From assembly GCF_000423445.1 (NCBI RefSeq), contig NZ_AUHZ01000005.1:1-64000 (forward strand): a stretch of 64,000 nucleotides of DNA, read 5' to 3'. Below are positions 54,158 to 63,461 of the stretch, in pieces. The notes below the pieces were generated by a model. It worked only from the letters and a program-made list of their open reading frames with translations, was not told the DNA's origin and made no database searches. The DNA is from Acidipropionibacterium thoenii DSM 20276. GTDB lineage: Bacteria; Actinomycetota; Actinomycetes; Propionibacteriales; Propionibacteriaceae. The position numbers and the translations under genes were made by a program. The first letter of the stretch is position 1. Each line of letters opens with the position of its first letter.

Positions 54158-55732
54158 GTGAGTATCACGAACCGACTCAGCCATGCCGCACCCGACCTCT
54201 CCCACCTCGTCGCCCGCGCCGGCGCCGAGGCCACCGAGGCCGCCGCGGCTACTGAGCCGGTCCGCGCCGGTTCGCAGCACCAGTCCCATTCCACCGAGGG
54301 CAGCACCTCCAGCACGGGCGAGCCCACCACCAGCAGCGAGCGCACTGACATGACCTCTCACACCCAGCACACCCAGCCCCAGACCCCCCGGCCCCACCGC
54401 TCCCCCGCCGAGGGCGAGCCCCAAGGCCGCCAGCACACCCGGGTCGACACCACTTTCGACCACTTCCACGACCTCTACGCCACCCGGACCCTGTCGATGA
54501 AGTCCTCCCCGGTGCGCGCCCTCTTCGCGGTCGCCAACCGCCCCGAGGTGGTCTCACTGGCCGGGGGTATGCCCAACATCTCCGACCTCCCGCTCGATGT
54601 CGTCGGCGACGCTCTCAAGCAGCTTGTCGAGACCCGCGGCGCCCAGGCCATGCAGTACGGCTCCGGTCAGGGCGAACCGGAGATCCGCGAGGGGATCTGC
54701 CGGGTGATGGCCGTCGAGGGGGTCCACGCGGATCCCGATGACGTCACCGTCACCTGCGGCTCCCAGCAGGCTCTGGACCTGGTCTCCCGGATCTTCTGCA
54801 ATCCGGGGGACGTCGTGATGGCCGAGTCCCCCAGTTACGTCGGCGCCCTCAACACCTTCGCCTCCTATCAGGCCGAGGTGATCCAGGTCGGGATGGACGA
54901 GGACGGCCTGGACCCCGAGGACCTGCGGGTCCAGGTGAGCGCGGCCCGCCGGGCCGGCAAGAAGGTCAAATTCCTCTACACGATCCCCAACCACTCGAAT
55001 CCCTCGGGGATCTCGCAGACCGTCGAACGACGTCATGCCCTGGTGGCGGAGGCCCGAAGACTCGACCTGCTGATCGTCGAGGACAACCCCTATGGACTGC
55101 TCAATCTCGACGGCGACCCACTGCCGACACTGCGGGAGATGTCTCCTGACAATGTCATCTACCTCGGATCCTTCTCCAAGACCTTCGCACCGGGTTTCCG
55201 GGTCGGCTGGGCCCTGGCGCCGGCCTTCGTGCGGGAGCGGCTGGTGCTGGCCCAGGAGTCGGCCACGCTGTGCCCTCCGGTCTTCAGCCAGTTCGCGGTG
55301 GCGACCTATCTGAAGAGCTGGGACTGGCGCAGGCAGGTCCGGGTCTTCATCGACATGTACCGGCAACGGCGCGACGCCATGCTCGAGGCCCTGGAGGAGC
55401 AGATGCCGGCCGGCACCACCTGGACCCACCCCTCGGGAGGATTCTTCGTCTGGGTGACGATGCCCGATGGGTTGGACTCCGCCGCGATGCTGCCGCGCGC
55501 GGTCACCGAGCTGGTGGCCTACACCCCCGGCACCGCGTTCTACTCCGACGGCCGCGGCCAGCAGAACATGCGGCTGTCCTTCTGCTACCCGACCCCCGAG
55601 CGGATCAAGCTCGGCGTCGAGAGGCTGGCCGCGGTGATGCGCCGGGAGTTGGAGATCCGCGAGACCTTCGGCGTGGGGCCGAGTGCCGCGGGCGGCGCGC
55701 GGGACTACGGCCCCGGGCCGAACTCGCTGTGA
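54158..55732 (+). CDS. PLP-dependent aminotransferase, class I/II
   Basis: 524 residues from the GTG at 54158; an ATG at 54350 would give 460 residues. The fold-type I enzyme shows VVSLAGGMPNISDLP, QYGSGQGEPEIREGI, VTCGSQQALDLV, FLYTIPNHSNPSGIS, VEDNPYG and the PLP-lysine in YLGSFSKTFAPGFRVGW. It resembles 2-aminoadipate/branched-chain aminotransferases of the LysN/MocR-core type but without the DNA-binding domain. The first 100 residues are low-complexity (Ala/Glu then His/Pro/Gln rich). It lies upstream of ddl; a role in D-amino-acid supply is conceivable. Confidence 0.88.
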   Translation: MSITNRLSHAAPDLSHLVARAGAEATEAAAATEPVRAGSQHQSHSTEGSTSSTGEPTTSSERTDMTSHTQHTQPQTPRPHRSPAEGEPQGRQHTRVDTTFDHFHDLYATRTLSMKSSPVRALFAVANRPEVVSLAGGMPNISDLPLDVVGDALKQLVETRGAQAMQYGSGQGEPEIREGICRVMAVEGVHADPDDVTVTCGSQQALDLVSRIFCNPGDVVMAESPSYVGALNTFASYQAEVIQVGMDEDGLDPEDLRVQVSAARRAGKKVKFLYTIPNHSNPSGISQTVERRHALVAEARRLDLLIVEDNPYGLLNLDGDPLPTLREMSPDNVIYLGSFSKTFAPGFRVGWALAPAFVRERLVLAQESATLCPPVFSQFAVATYLKSWDWRRQVRVFIDMYRQRRDAMLEALEEQMPAGTTWTHPSGGFFVWVTMPDGLDSAAMLPRAVTELVAYTPGTAFYSDGRGQQNMRLSFCYPTPERIKLGVERLAAVMRRELEIRETFGVGPSAAGGARDYGPGPNSL

Positions 55733-55785
55733 GTCGCTGACCTCCGGCTGAGGCAGTCCGCACCGACCCTGGAAGAATGGAGCCC

Positions 55786-56739
55786 ATGAAGCACCCCGTC
55801 GTCGTCCTTGCCGGTGGTCTGAGCCATCAGCGCGACATCTCCCTGAAATCGGGCCGCACGGTGGCCCAGGCCCTTCGCGGCGCCGGCCACCAGGTCACCG
55901 AGACCGACGTCGACGCCGACCTGGTGCCCATCCTGCTCGCCACCCCCGGTGTCGTGGCCTTCCCGATGCTGCACGGCGGGGTCGGGGAGGATGGCGCACT
56001 GCCCGAGGTGCTGCGGATGCTGGACATCCCCTACATCGGCTCGGGGCCGGCGACCTGCCGGGTCTCCTTCGACAAGTCGATCGCCACCCGGATCGTGGCC
56101 GGGGCGTCGGTGGCGACACCTCGCCAGGCGGCCCTCCCGCACGACATCTTCCGTGAGCTGGGGGCAGCCGAAGTGGTCAAGGGGCTGATCCGTCGGATCG
56201 GACTCCCGCTGATCGTCAAGCCGGCCCACGGCGGCTCGAGCCTCGGCGTCACCAAGGTCACCGACGCCGCAGGTCTGCCCCAGGCGATGGCCACCGCCTA
56301 CGCCTATGACGACACGGTCGTCATCGAGCAGTTCATCTCCGGCACCGAGCTGGCGATCGGGATGATCACCACCCGCGAGGGCACCGAGGTGCTGCCGGCC
56401 GTGGAGATCCGGCCGGCCTCGGGGGTCTACGACTACGCCTCGATGTACACCGCCGGAGAGACCCGGCTCACCGCCCCGGCCGACATCACCGAGGCCCAGG
56501 CCGATGCCGCCACCGAGATGGCCCGGACCGTCCAGCAGACCCTCGATCTCAATGGCATCTCCCGGGTCGACGCCATCGTCGACGAGCACGGCCGCCCGGT
56601 CTTCCTCGAGGCCGGAGTGGCTCCGGGGATGACCGGCACCTCACTGGTGCCGGTGGGGATGAGGGCTGCCGGGCTGGATCTGGGGGAGGTCTGTTCCCGG
56701 CTGGTCTCCGATGCTGCCGGGGACGCCGTTGATGGCTGA
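55786..56739 (+). CDS. ddl: D-alanine--D-alanine ligase family protein
   Basis: 317 residues from the ATG at 55786 (55777 is the alternative). The ATP-grasp fold shows VVVLAGGLSHQRDISLKSG, the Ddl-specific FPMLHGGVGEDGALPEVL, IVKPAHGGSSLGVTKV, VIEQFISGTELAIGM and VFLEAGVAPGMTGTSLVP. The final loop normally reads ExNxxPG; here EAGVAPG replaces the Asn, a metal ligand, with Gly, so substrate or activity may differ. It joins D-Ala to D-Ala for peptidoglycan in classical members. It overlaps the SURF1-like gene by eight bases. Confidence 0.85.
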   Translation: MKHPVVVLAGGLSHQRDISLKSGRTVAQALRGAGHQVTETDVDADLVPILLATPGVVAFPMLHGGVGEDGALPEVLRMLDIPYIGSGPATCRVSFDKSIATRIVAGASVATPRQAALPHDIFRELGAAEVVKGLIRRIGLPLIVKPAHGGSSLGVTKVTDAAGLPQAMATAYAYDDTVVIEQFISGTELAIGMITTREGTEVLPAVEIRPASGVYDYASMYTAGETRLTAPADITEAQADAATEMARTVQQTLDLNGISRVDAIVDEHGRPVFLEAGVAPGMTGTSLVPVGMRAAGLDLGEVCSRLVSDAAGDAVDG

Positions 56740-57589
56740 CAGGCCGAGCGGCTCCCCCTCCGACGGACCTGTCGGCTCCCCTGCCGGCCGACCCGGTGCC
56801 CCGCGACCCCTGCGACCCGCCCGGTCGGGCAGGCTGTCGACCCGCCTCAGCCAGGTGCTGCTGGTGGGGATCGGCCTGGTGCTGGCGGTCATCATGACCG
56901 GTCTGGGACTGTGGCAGATGAACGTCTTCGAGTCCCAGCGGGCCAACACCGCTCAGGCCCGCGCCGGACAGCCACCGGTGGTCTGGGACGGCACGACTGC
57001 GCGCCGCGACCAAGTCGGCGAGGTCTATGGCAGGCGGATCCAGGTCACCGGACACTTTCTGAAGGACACCCAGGTGCTGGTGGGGACCTCGTCGCCCCTG
57101 AGGGTGGTGACCGGGCTCAAGATGACCTCGGGTGAAATCATCCCGGTGGTGCGGGGCGAGGTCACCGCGACCGAGAAGGTCACCGCGCCGCCCACCGGCC
57201 AGGTGACGCTGACCGGCGTGCTGCTGGCCTCCGACGCCCAGCCCTCGGATTTCGACTCGGCGTCGAGCCCCTCCGCCTCCTCCGGTTCCGGCGTGGCCTC
57301 AGGGGGCGTCCCGATGCAGGTCTCGGTGCTGCCCGCACTGCGTCTGGAGGTACTGGCCCAGAGCTGGCCCGAACCGATCGTGCCGGGGTATCTCACGGCG
57401 TCCCGCCAGGACGCGGCTCGCGAAGGTCTGCCGGCGGCGACCGCCCCGCTGCCGGAGACCGATGGAGGGGCGCGCAACCGCAGTTATGCCCTGCAGTGGT
57501 GGGCGTTCGCAGCCTTCGCGCTGGGAATGTCGATCGTGTTCGCCAGAACAGTCGGCGCCAGGGCCTCCCGACCGGGGCGGCGCTCCTGA
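56732..57589 (+). CDS. SURF1-family cytochrome oxidase assembly protein
   Basis: 285 residues from the ATG at 56732. Helix 1 is near 45-68 (LLVGIGLVLAVIMTGLGLWQM) and helix 2 near 255-275 (YALQWWAFAAFALGMSIVF), enclosing the exported SURF1 domain (QVTGHFLKDTQVLVG, QPSDFDS). SURF1 proteins help insert haem into cytochrome c oxidase. The typical N-terminal 'LGxWQ' and C-terminal 'YAxQWWxFA' signatures are both present. Overlaps ddl. Confidence 0.9.
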   Translation: MADRPSGSPSDGPVGSPAGRPGAPRPLRPARSGRLSTRLSQVLLVGIGLVLAVIMTGLGLWQMNVFESQRANTAQARAGQPPVVWDGTTARRDQVGEVYGRRIQVTGHFLKDTQVLVGTSSPLRVVTGLKMTSGEIIPVVRGEVTATEKVTAPPTGQVTLTGVLLASDAQPSDFDSASSPSASSGSGVASGGVPMQVSVLPALRLEVLAQSWPEPIVPGYLTASRQDAAREGLPAATAPLPETDGGARNRSYALQWWAFAAFALGMSIVFARTVGARASRPGRRS

Positions 57590-57605
57590 GGCCAAAGCCC
57601 GCGCG

Positions 57606-57641
57606 ACCCGCCTCCTCGAGCTCACCCGCCTCCTCGAGCTC
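57606..57641. repeat. Perfect 18-bp tandem duplication
   Basis: ACCCGCCTCCTCGAGCTC occurs twice in succession just after the SURF1-like stop codon. No function is evident. Confidence 0.9.
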
Positions 57642-57706
57642 AACTGCAACCCAGGCGTCACGCCAGGTAACACGGTCGACACGGTGACCTGCCTACGATT
57701 TGCCGC

Positions 57707-58438
57707 ATGGCTCGCGTTCGCGTCATCGTTCATCAGCCGGAGTGTCCCCTCGGTCGCCTCGGGAGTGTCTGGAGCGGCCTCGGCTGCGACCTCGAGGTGA
57801 TCGAGGCCTGGCATCAGCCGGTCCCCGAGTCGATCGGCAGCGCCGATGCGCTGGTCGTGATGGGCGGCACCCAGAACTGCCTGGACGACCACATCTGGGG
57901 CTGGCTCCCCTCGGTTCGCCGCCTGATCCGCTCCACCGTCTCCTCCGGGACGCCGTTCCTCGGCGTCTGCCTGGGACTGCAGTTGGCGACCGTCGCGTTG
58001 GGCGGTCCGGTGCACCGCAGCGACCATCTCACCATCGGGATGACGCCGGTGGGGCTGCTCGAGGCAGGTCGCGACGATCCCTTGGTCGGCGGACTCGACG
58101 GTGCAGACGTGGTGCACTTCAATGACGACGCCGCCGTCCGGCTGCCGCCAGGTGCCGAGCTGCTGGCCGTCGACCCCTCAGGTCAACCCCAGGTGATCCA
58201 GTTCGCCGAGCGGGCCTGGGGGGTGCAGTTCCACCCCGAGGCGGATCAGGCGATCTTCGAGGGGTGGATCGATCACTCCGCAGCATCGGGCTGGCAGGAG
58301 CGAGCACCGATGACAGCGGCCATCGCGGCGTCCCGCCAGGTCGGCGAGGCCGAGCCCGCCCTCGACCAGGTTGCCCAGGACCTCGGCACCCGGTTCCTCC
58401 ACCTGCTCGAGGCTCCTGCTCGCGTCCGGGTAGCCTGA
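57707..58438 (+). CDS. Class I glutamine amidotransferase-like protein
   Basis: 243 residues. The triad is visible: Cys in GTPFLGVCLGLQL near 88, His in GVQFHPEAD near 173 and Glu two residues later. VVMGGTQNCLDD near 50 marks the oxyanion region. Such proteins (GuaA-like domain, COG0518) hydrolyse glutamine or gamma-glutamyl compounds; the partner is unknown. TACGAT some ten bases before the ATG is a possible -10 element, hinting at a short or absent leader. Confidence 0.9.
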   Translation: MARVRVIVHQPECPLGRLGSVWSGLGCDLEVIEAWHQPVPESIGSADALVVMGGTQNCLDDHIWGWLPSVRRLIRSTVSSGTPFLGVCLGLQLATVALGGPVHRSDHLTIGMTPVGLLEAGRDDPLVGGLDGADVVHFNDDAAVRLPPGAELLAVDPSGQPQVIQFAERAWGVQFHPEADQAIFEGWIDHSAASGWQERAPMTAAIAASRQVGEAEPALDQVAQDLGTRFLHLLEAPARVRVA

Positions 58439-58442
58439 GGAC

Positions 58443-59021
58443 GTGCCAGACCAGCCTTCCGAGCAACCCACCCAGCGCCCCATCCAGCACCCGGTGGACG
58501 ACGTCACCAGCGACGCCTTCTACCAGAGCGCCGATGATCGTGAATCGGCACCGGATCGCGGCGCCGGCCCAGTTGCCGACGTGGCCTCCGATGGGCATTC
58601 GCCATCCCGGGTGGCCGACGACTCCGGCGAGCTGGCACCCGACGACATCGAACCGTGGATCGCACCCGAGGAGATCCCCGCGGTCAAGGGAGCGCTGCTG
58701 CGATACCGGGTGATGGCCTATCTGGTCGGCACTCTGCTGATCGTGCTGGTATGCATCGCGATGCCGCTGAAGTACTGGGGCGACATGCCTCAGATGACCA
58801 ACGTGGTGGGCGTGGCCCACGGTTGGCTCTATGCAGTGCTCCTCATCACCGCGTACATGCTGGGACGCAAGGCCGGCTGGCCACTGTGGAGACTGGCGGT
58901 CATCGCGCTGGCCGGGACCATACCCTTCCTGTCCTTCGTGGCCGAGTACTACGCCCGCACCGACGTCCAGCGCCGGATCGCGGAGACCGAGGCCTACTAC
59001 GCGGAGCATCCCGTCGACTGA
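58443..59021 (+). CDS. DUF3817-family membrane protein
   Basis: 192 residues from a GTG four bases after the amidotransferase stop. A 75-residue acidic cytoplasmic lead is followed by a DUF3817 domain with three helices (about 90-110, 118-140 and 146-165): LLRYRVMAYLVGTLLIVLVC, VAHGWLYAVLLITAYMLG and IPFLSFVAEYYA. The function of the family is unknown; it is common near parAB or guaA in actinobacteria. The long N-terminal lead may mean the true start is further in. Confidence 0.85.
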   Translation: MPDQPSEQPTQRPIQHPVDDVTSDAFYQSADDRESAPDRGAGPVADVASDGHSPSRVADDSGELAPDDIEPWIAPEEIPAVKGALLRYRVMAYLVGTLLIVLVCIAMPLKYWGDMPQMTNVVGVAHGWLYAVLLITAYMLGRKAGWPLWRLAVIALAGTIPFLSFVAEYYARTDVQRRIAETEAYYAEHPVD

Positions 59022-59140
59022 CCAGGATGATGCTCAGCTCAGCGACGCCCACCCTTCATTCCGGGAAGCAATAGATCATCCTTGTCAGGAGCATGATCCG
59101 GTGGCTCTCGAAGGCCCATTGGCACCAGATCAGCCGGCAC

Positions 59141-59181
59141 GATATTTATCGACAAATCGATATATGGCTATATAGCCTTAT
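59141..59181. terminator. AT-rich palindromes at the parB 3' end
   Basis: TATCGA-CAAA-TCGATA (59147-59162) and the 12-bp palindrome GGCTATATAGCC (59166-59177) lie between the convergent DUF3817 and parB genes. The AT content contrasts sharply with its surroundings. A bidirectional terminator is the simplest reading; the second palindrome includes the parB stop. Confidence 0.4.
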
Positions 59182-60349
59182 CGGTCCTGTCCAGGATCCC
59201 GACCAGCCTCTCGAGGTCCTCGTCGCTCTCGAAAGCCAGCACGATGGTGCCGCGCCCCTTGCTCCGCTTGACACGGACCTCGGTGTCATAGACATCGGCA
59301 AGCCGGGTGGCGAGCTCCGTCGCCTCCTCGTCGGCGCCCGGTTTGCGCCTGACATGGGGTTTTACCGCGGTCCTGGAGTCATTGGCGGCCTTCACCAAGG
59401 CTTCGGTGGCTCGCACCGACAGGCCGTCATCGACGATCTTCTCCGCGATCCTGATCTGTTCCTCGGGCTCATTGGCCCCCAACAGGGCCCGGGCGTGTCC
59501 GGCAGTCAGTGTGCCCTCGAGAAGGTGGCGTTGGATGGAGCGAGGCAGCTTCATGAGGCGCAGGGTATTGGCGATCTGCGACCTGGACCGCTTGATACGC
59601 CGCGACAGCTCGTCCTGGGTGCAGCCGAAGTCTTCCAAGAGCTGCTGGTAGGCAGCAGCTTCCTCCAAGGCGTTGAGTTGGGCGCGATGGAGGTTCTCCA
59701 GGAGGGCGTCGCGAAGGAGGTCCTTCGCGTCAGTGCCCCTGATGATCGCCGGGATGGCATCGAGACCGGCCAGTCTGGCGGCTCGCCAGCGCCGTTCACC
59801 CATCACCAACTCGAAGTTGGCACCATCCGGGTGCACCACGATGGGCTGCAGCAGCCCCACCTCCGCTATCGACTCGGACAGCTCGAGCAGCGCACCCTCG
59901 TCGAACGAGCGACGCGGCTGACGAGGATTCGGGTGAATTCGGCTCACCTGGACGAGGCTGAGCCGCGAGCCGTCGGCCAGCTCCGTGTCCCTCGTGACCC
60001 TCTGAGCCGGCTCGTCATCCGGGGGCGCTGACTCGCCGCGCGGGCTCCGAGGCTCCGGCGGATCCAGCACCGAAACTGATCGGCTGGAACGATCAGGGGT
60101 ACCCGGGACTGCCTCGGATGTGGTGCTGATCCGAGCATCGGTCACCGACGTCGGGAGACCGCTGGCCGATCTGGCTGCGGCCCCAGGAGCCTTCTCCGCC
60201 GAACCCTCCTCCGGCGATCTGGCGGCACCGTTCTGGCTTGTCACAGGGTACTTGGGGGTCTCCTCCGCGGATGCTTCCTCGCGTGTCGCCGAGGTCTGGA
60301 AGAACTCCCCGAAGCCTCGCCCGAGACCTCCTTGATGCTTCTTCGCCAT
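59168..60349 (-). CDS. parB: Chromosome-partitioning protein ParB
   Basis: 393 residues. After a variable 120-residue lead come the ParB/sulfiredoxin-like CTPase domain (HPNPRQPRRSFDE, VMGERRWRAARLAG near 185), the helix-turn-helix (QDELSRRIKRSRSQIANTLRLMKLP) and a C-terminal dimerisation domain. ParB binds parS sites, loads as a CTP-dependent clamp and segregates origins with ParA. AGGAGG lies inside the end of parA, one base separating the genes. Three parS sites lie upstream. Confidence 0.97.
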   Translation of the reverse strand: MAKKHQGGLGRGFGEFFQTSATREEASAEETPKYPVTSQNGAARSPEEGSAEKAPGAAARSASGLPTSVTDARISTTSEAVPGTPDRSSRSVSVLDPPEPRSPRGESAPPDDEPAQRVTRDTELADGSRLSLVQVSRIHPNPRQPRRSFDEGALLELSESIAEVGLLQPIVVHPDGANFELVMGERRWRAARLAGLDAIPAIIRGTDAKDLLRDALLENLHRAQLNALEEAAAYQQLLEDFGCTQDELSRRIKRSRSQIANTLRLMKLPRSIQRHLLEGTLTAGHARALLGANEPEEQIRIAEKIVDDGLSVRATEALVKAANDSRTAVKPHVRRKPGADEEATELATRLADVYDTEVRVKRSKGRGTIVLAFESDEDLERLVGILDRTDKAI

Positions 60350-60350
60350 C

Positions 60351-61328
60351 TCAGGACCTCCTGTCAGACATGGACTTCGGCGTCGATCTCACGGTCGTGT
60401 CCTTCTCGTCGGAGTGCCTCTTGGCGAACTCGGCGGCGGCTTTGCGATAGGCGACAGCACCTGTGCACTTGGGCTCGTAGGTGAGCACGGAACGCTGATA
60501 GCTCGGAGCCTCGGAGACCCGGACCGATCGTGGAATGAGAGTCTCCATGATCTCACCAGGGAAGTGGGTACTGACCTCCGCAACCACGTCGGCTGACAGC
60601 CTCGTTCGCTTGTCGTACATGGTCATGAGGATGCTGGTGAGTCGAAGGTCGGGATTGAAGGCCTGGCGCACGGCCCCGACCGTCCGTTGCAGCTGAGTAA
60701 CTCCCTCAAGGGCGTAGTACTCGCACTGGATGGGCAGCAAGACCTCATCAGCGGCCACCAAGGCGTTTATCGTGAGCAGGCCCAGCGACGGTGGGCAGTC
60801 AAGGAGCACGTAATCGATCTCGTGGGTCTTGAGATAGGTCGCGATCGCGTCCTTGAGTCGCCGTTCCCTGTTCGGCGCCGGCGCCAGCTGGAGTTCGGCC
60901 CCCGACAGGTCGATCGTGGCGGGCAGCACCTCGAGCCCGGGGGTCTCCGGACTCATCCGGGCCAGCGGCGAGATCTCCTCCTCGTCGACGAGGACCTCAT
61001 AGGTGCCCGGCGTGCCGATGTCGTGGGGTATCCCCAGTGCGGTGGAGGCATTGCCCTGAGGATCCACGTCGATCAGCAGGACCCGTAGACCGCTCATCGC
61101 CAGCCCCACGGCAAGATTGACGGCAGTCGTGGTCTTCCCGACGCCGCCCTTCTGGTTGGCAACCCCGACGATTCTGGGGGACGACGGGCGGGGGAGAGTC
61201 AGCGGAAGTGCCGCGATCTGGGCTTCATCTGCTGCTTCTGACTCTGAGGCGTCTGGACCAGGAGTGTCGGGAGCATCGAAGGACGCGCGTTTGGGTGCGC
61301 CCTGGTAGATGGGGACCTCGTCCTTCAT
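60351..61328 (-). CDS. parA: Chromosome-partitioning ATPase ParA
   Basis: 325 residues from the ATG at 61328, which has GAAGG six bases upstream; the ATG at 61334 overlaps that site. The deviant Walker A is KGGVGKTTTAVNLAVGLA near 61, followed by VLLIDVDPQGNASTALG and LLDCPPSLGLLT. ParA binds DNA in its ATP form and moves ParB-parS complexes. The first 50 residues are a variable acidic lead. A parS site lies 64 bases upstream of the start. Confidence 0.97.
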   Translation of the reverse strand: MKDEVPIYQGAPKRASFDAPDTPGPDASESEAADEAQIAALPLTLPRPSSPRIVGVANQKGGVGKTTTAVNLAVGLAMSGLRVLLIDVDPQGNASTALGIPHDIGTPGTYEVLVDEEEISPLARMSPETPGLEVLPATIDLSGAELQLAPAPNRERRLKDAIATYLKTHEIDYVLLDCPPSLGLLTINALVAADEVLLPIQCEYYALEGVTQLQRTVGAVRQAFNPDLRLTSILMTMYDKRTRLSADVVAEVSTHFPGEIMETLIPRSVRVSEAPSYQRSVLTYEPKCTGAVAYRKAAAEFAKRHSDEKDTTVRSTPKSMSDRRS

Positions 61329-61391
61329 GGGCATCCTTCGGGGTGATGGCTGGTGTCAGCGGCCGCCCCATCCTGCCCGCCCAGCCGTCGA

Positions 61392-61407
61392 TGTTTCACG
61401 TGAAACA
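61392..61407. other. parS site 1 (ParB-binding)
   Basis: TGTTTCACGTGAAACA, a perfect match to the bacterial parS consensus, 64 bases upstream of parA. Confidence 0.97.
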
Positions 61408-61497
61408 TCGACGATTCCGGTGCAGATGCGGATGGTCCAACCAGTGACCGACACTCTAGTCGGGGCGCGTCGTCACTTCATCACGCGCACAAGTCCC

Positions 61498-61506
61498 TGT
61501 GGACAA
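61498..61506 (-). other. DnaA-box-like sequence
   Basis: TGTGGACAA is the complement of TTGTCCACA, the box preferred by several actinobacterial DnaA proteins. It lies in the parA-rsmG gap. Confidence 0.5.
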
Positions 61507-61526
61507 CTTTTCCCGCTCCTGCACAC

Positions 61527-61535
61527 TTTTCCACA
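61527..61535 (+). other. Weak DnaA-box-like sequence
   Basis: TTTTCCACA differs from TTATCCACA at one base; 20 bases from the previous box and on the opposite strand. Confidence 0.35.
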
Positions 61536-61876
61536 GCCACTGTCGCCTGCACCGTTACAGCTGCCTCGCAGCGGAATTGGCGTGACGACGAAGCAGCGGA
61601 CACGCCGAAGACGTCCTCTCAGACCACCAACCCAGAGATCACTGAGATGGCCCAGACTCGCCATCAGCTCTCCGGAATCCTGATGTCTTCCCTTGTCACA
61701 GCGCTATAGCCGGCCAACATGCGGGCACCGGACGACCTGGGCCGTCGGCGCTCTCCCTCGCTTCAGGTGAGCTGGCATCCCTCGGACTCCGCCCTCCGGG
61801 ACGAAGCAGTGCCGACTCGTGCCCGGTGTGGTCCCTGTTCCTCCCCCTCCCGCGTTGTGCGGTCGGCACTGGTGAG

Positions 61877-61885
61877 TTATCCACA
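61877..61885 (+). other. DnaA box, perfect match
   Basis: TTATCCACA matches the classical DnaA box exactly. Confidence 0.55.
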
Positions 61886-62491
61886 TATGCACAGGCATGC
61901 CAGCACAGGATCGATTGCGCTCGTCTCCCCATCGATCCACCCTGTCCCGACGCCTGGCGGCCTGCCTGTGGGATCGGAATCACCCGCGACGGGACTGCCC
62001 CGATACGGCGGGCCCCGGGCAGTGACTGCCCCGCAGCGCCTGTGGGCCCTGGGCTGTGGTCGCATGGCGTCACCGCGATCCCCGCAGAGTTCGGACTGGA
62101 CTCAATGAATCCCTTGGCGCTCATCCCAGACCGGGCTGGCGTGGCGACCGTATCCACGCGCTGGTCCGTTGCGAACCCCTGCATCCCGCCGGGCACCCAC
62201 GTGGCACGCCGCCCTCATATAGCGAACGCTGCGAAGTCTGGCTGTCGCATCCGAGTCCCGTCTGCAGACTCCCACTTCGTCTCCGCCTGATCTCTCGAGT
62301 CCTCGACCCATTTCACAGACGTGGTTCCAGTTCTGTGTCCTTGGACTCGCTTCGTCCACCTACCCCAGGCCTTGCAACCTCGAACCGTCTGGTCTGATCC
62401 AGTCGCCTCTGGTTTACCTGAACAGCCTTGGATGAGGCCCGTCCGCCTCTCCTGGCCCTTCGTCGGCGTTAGTCGGGAGTGCGCCGAGCGG

Positions 62492-62551
62492 CCCCAGATC
62501 GGGTGGCGGCCACCCCACCGGCCCCCGATCGGTCGGCAACCACCCCACCGG
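62492..62551. repeat. 30-bp imperfect tandem repeat, two copies
   Basis: 62492-62521 and 62522-62551 are identical at 25 of 30 positions; both end CCACCCCACCGG. It lies in the gene-free gap. Confidence 0.8.
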
Positions 62552-63247
62552 CCGCCTGCCGAGTACTCCACCACCCATGGGGAAACAGGGGGGAGGCGCC
62601 GGCGTTCCGCATCGGCCCGAGCGCTGAGCTCCACCGCGGCACGGCCCTGGTCTCGAGCACCTGAGCGGTGGGCACCGCAATCCGAAGTCCACCCATCGCA
62701 GTTCTGAGTCAGCAGCAGGCGCACCCGCCCTGATCCTTCGGCGTATGCAGCTCCGCTGCGCGCCGCGACGTGGCCTTAGTTGTGGGGAGGCCGCACGAAA
62801 GCTGTCCTGGATGGGGGCCCCGGGCCGATGTGGGCGAAGTCCCGAGTTGCATCGCTGGCACACCAGGCCGACTTGCGCCACGGGCAGATCCACCTACGGG
62901 CCCGCGTGGAGCTGGGTGGGAGGCCAAACCGGACTGGATGGTGGACCGGGCCAACCGGGGTCCCGCCGCCCCGTCCTTTAAGGCTGGTGAGCGTTCAACA
63001 GAGGGGCCAACGGGGACAGTCGGACGTTCTTCTACGGCCCGTCCAGAGGGCGACCGATGGAGCCCCCTGGAAGGAACCTCTGACACCCGGGCAAGGGCGG
63101 CGCACCATGATCTGGGATCCCGACAGTGCGCATGCCACCTGCTGTGTCTTCGATCTCCCTGCGCCAGCGCCACCTGTCAGCTCCGATGGATCCCGCCGGG
63201 GGAGCGAACCCGCCGACGACGGAGCCCTCGAGGCGGAGGCGGCGGGT

Positions 63248-63263
63248 ATGTTTCACGTGAAAC
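63248..63263. other. parS site 2, one mismatch
   Basis: TGTTTCACGTGAAACG differs from the consensus only at the last base. It is 20 bases from parS site 3. Confidence 0.85.
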
Positions 63264-63283
63264 GCCAGTGGTCGTCCGGAACC

Positions 63284-63299
63284 ATGTTTCACGTGAAAC
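63284..63299. other. parS site 3
   Basis: A perfect TGTTTCACGTGAAACA about 165 bases past the rsmG stop. Confidence 0.97.
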
Positions 63300-63461
63300 A
63301 CTGCCCTGGATCTGGACCATCCCGGCATGTTCCACGGACTCACGCACCTCCGCCAAGACCCGGAACACCCTGCACGAATCAGCGGGTCCGCCTGCCGGAC
63401 ATGTCGCAGCTCCCATTACCGACAACCGGCCCCGATGCCCCGAAGTACTACGGCCGAGTGC

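Larger units (their letters stand above)
61329..63461. other. 2.1-kb gene-free gap between parA and rsmG
   Basis: No reading frame has family features; several overlap one another and run over parS. The gap contains three parS sites, three DnaA-box-like sequences (61498-61506, 61527-61535, 61877-61885) and a 30-bp tandem repeat. It is less GC-rich near 61480-61690. It may be an origin-associated or regulatory region, or hold decayed genes; GC3 analysis would help. Confidence 0.6.
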
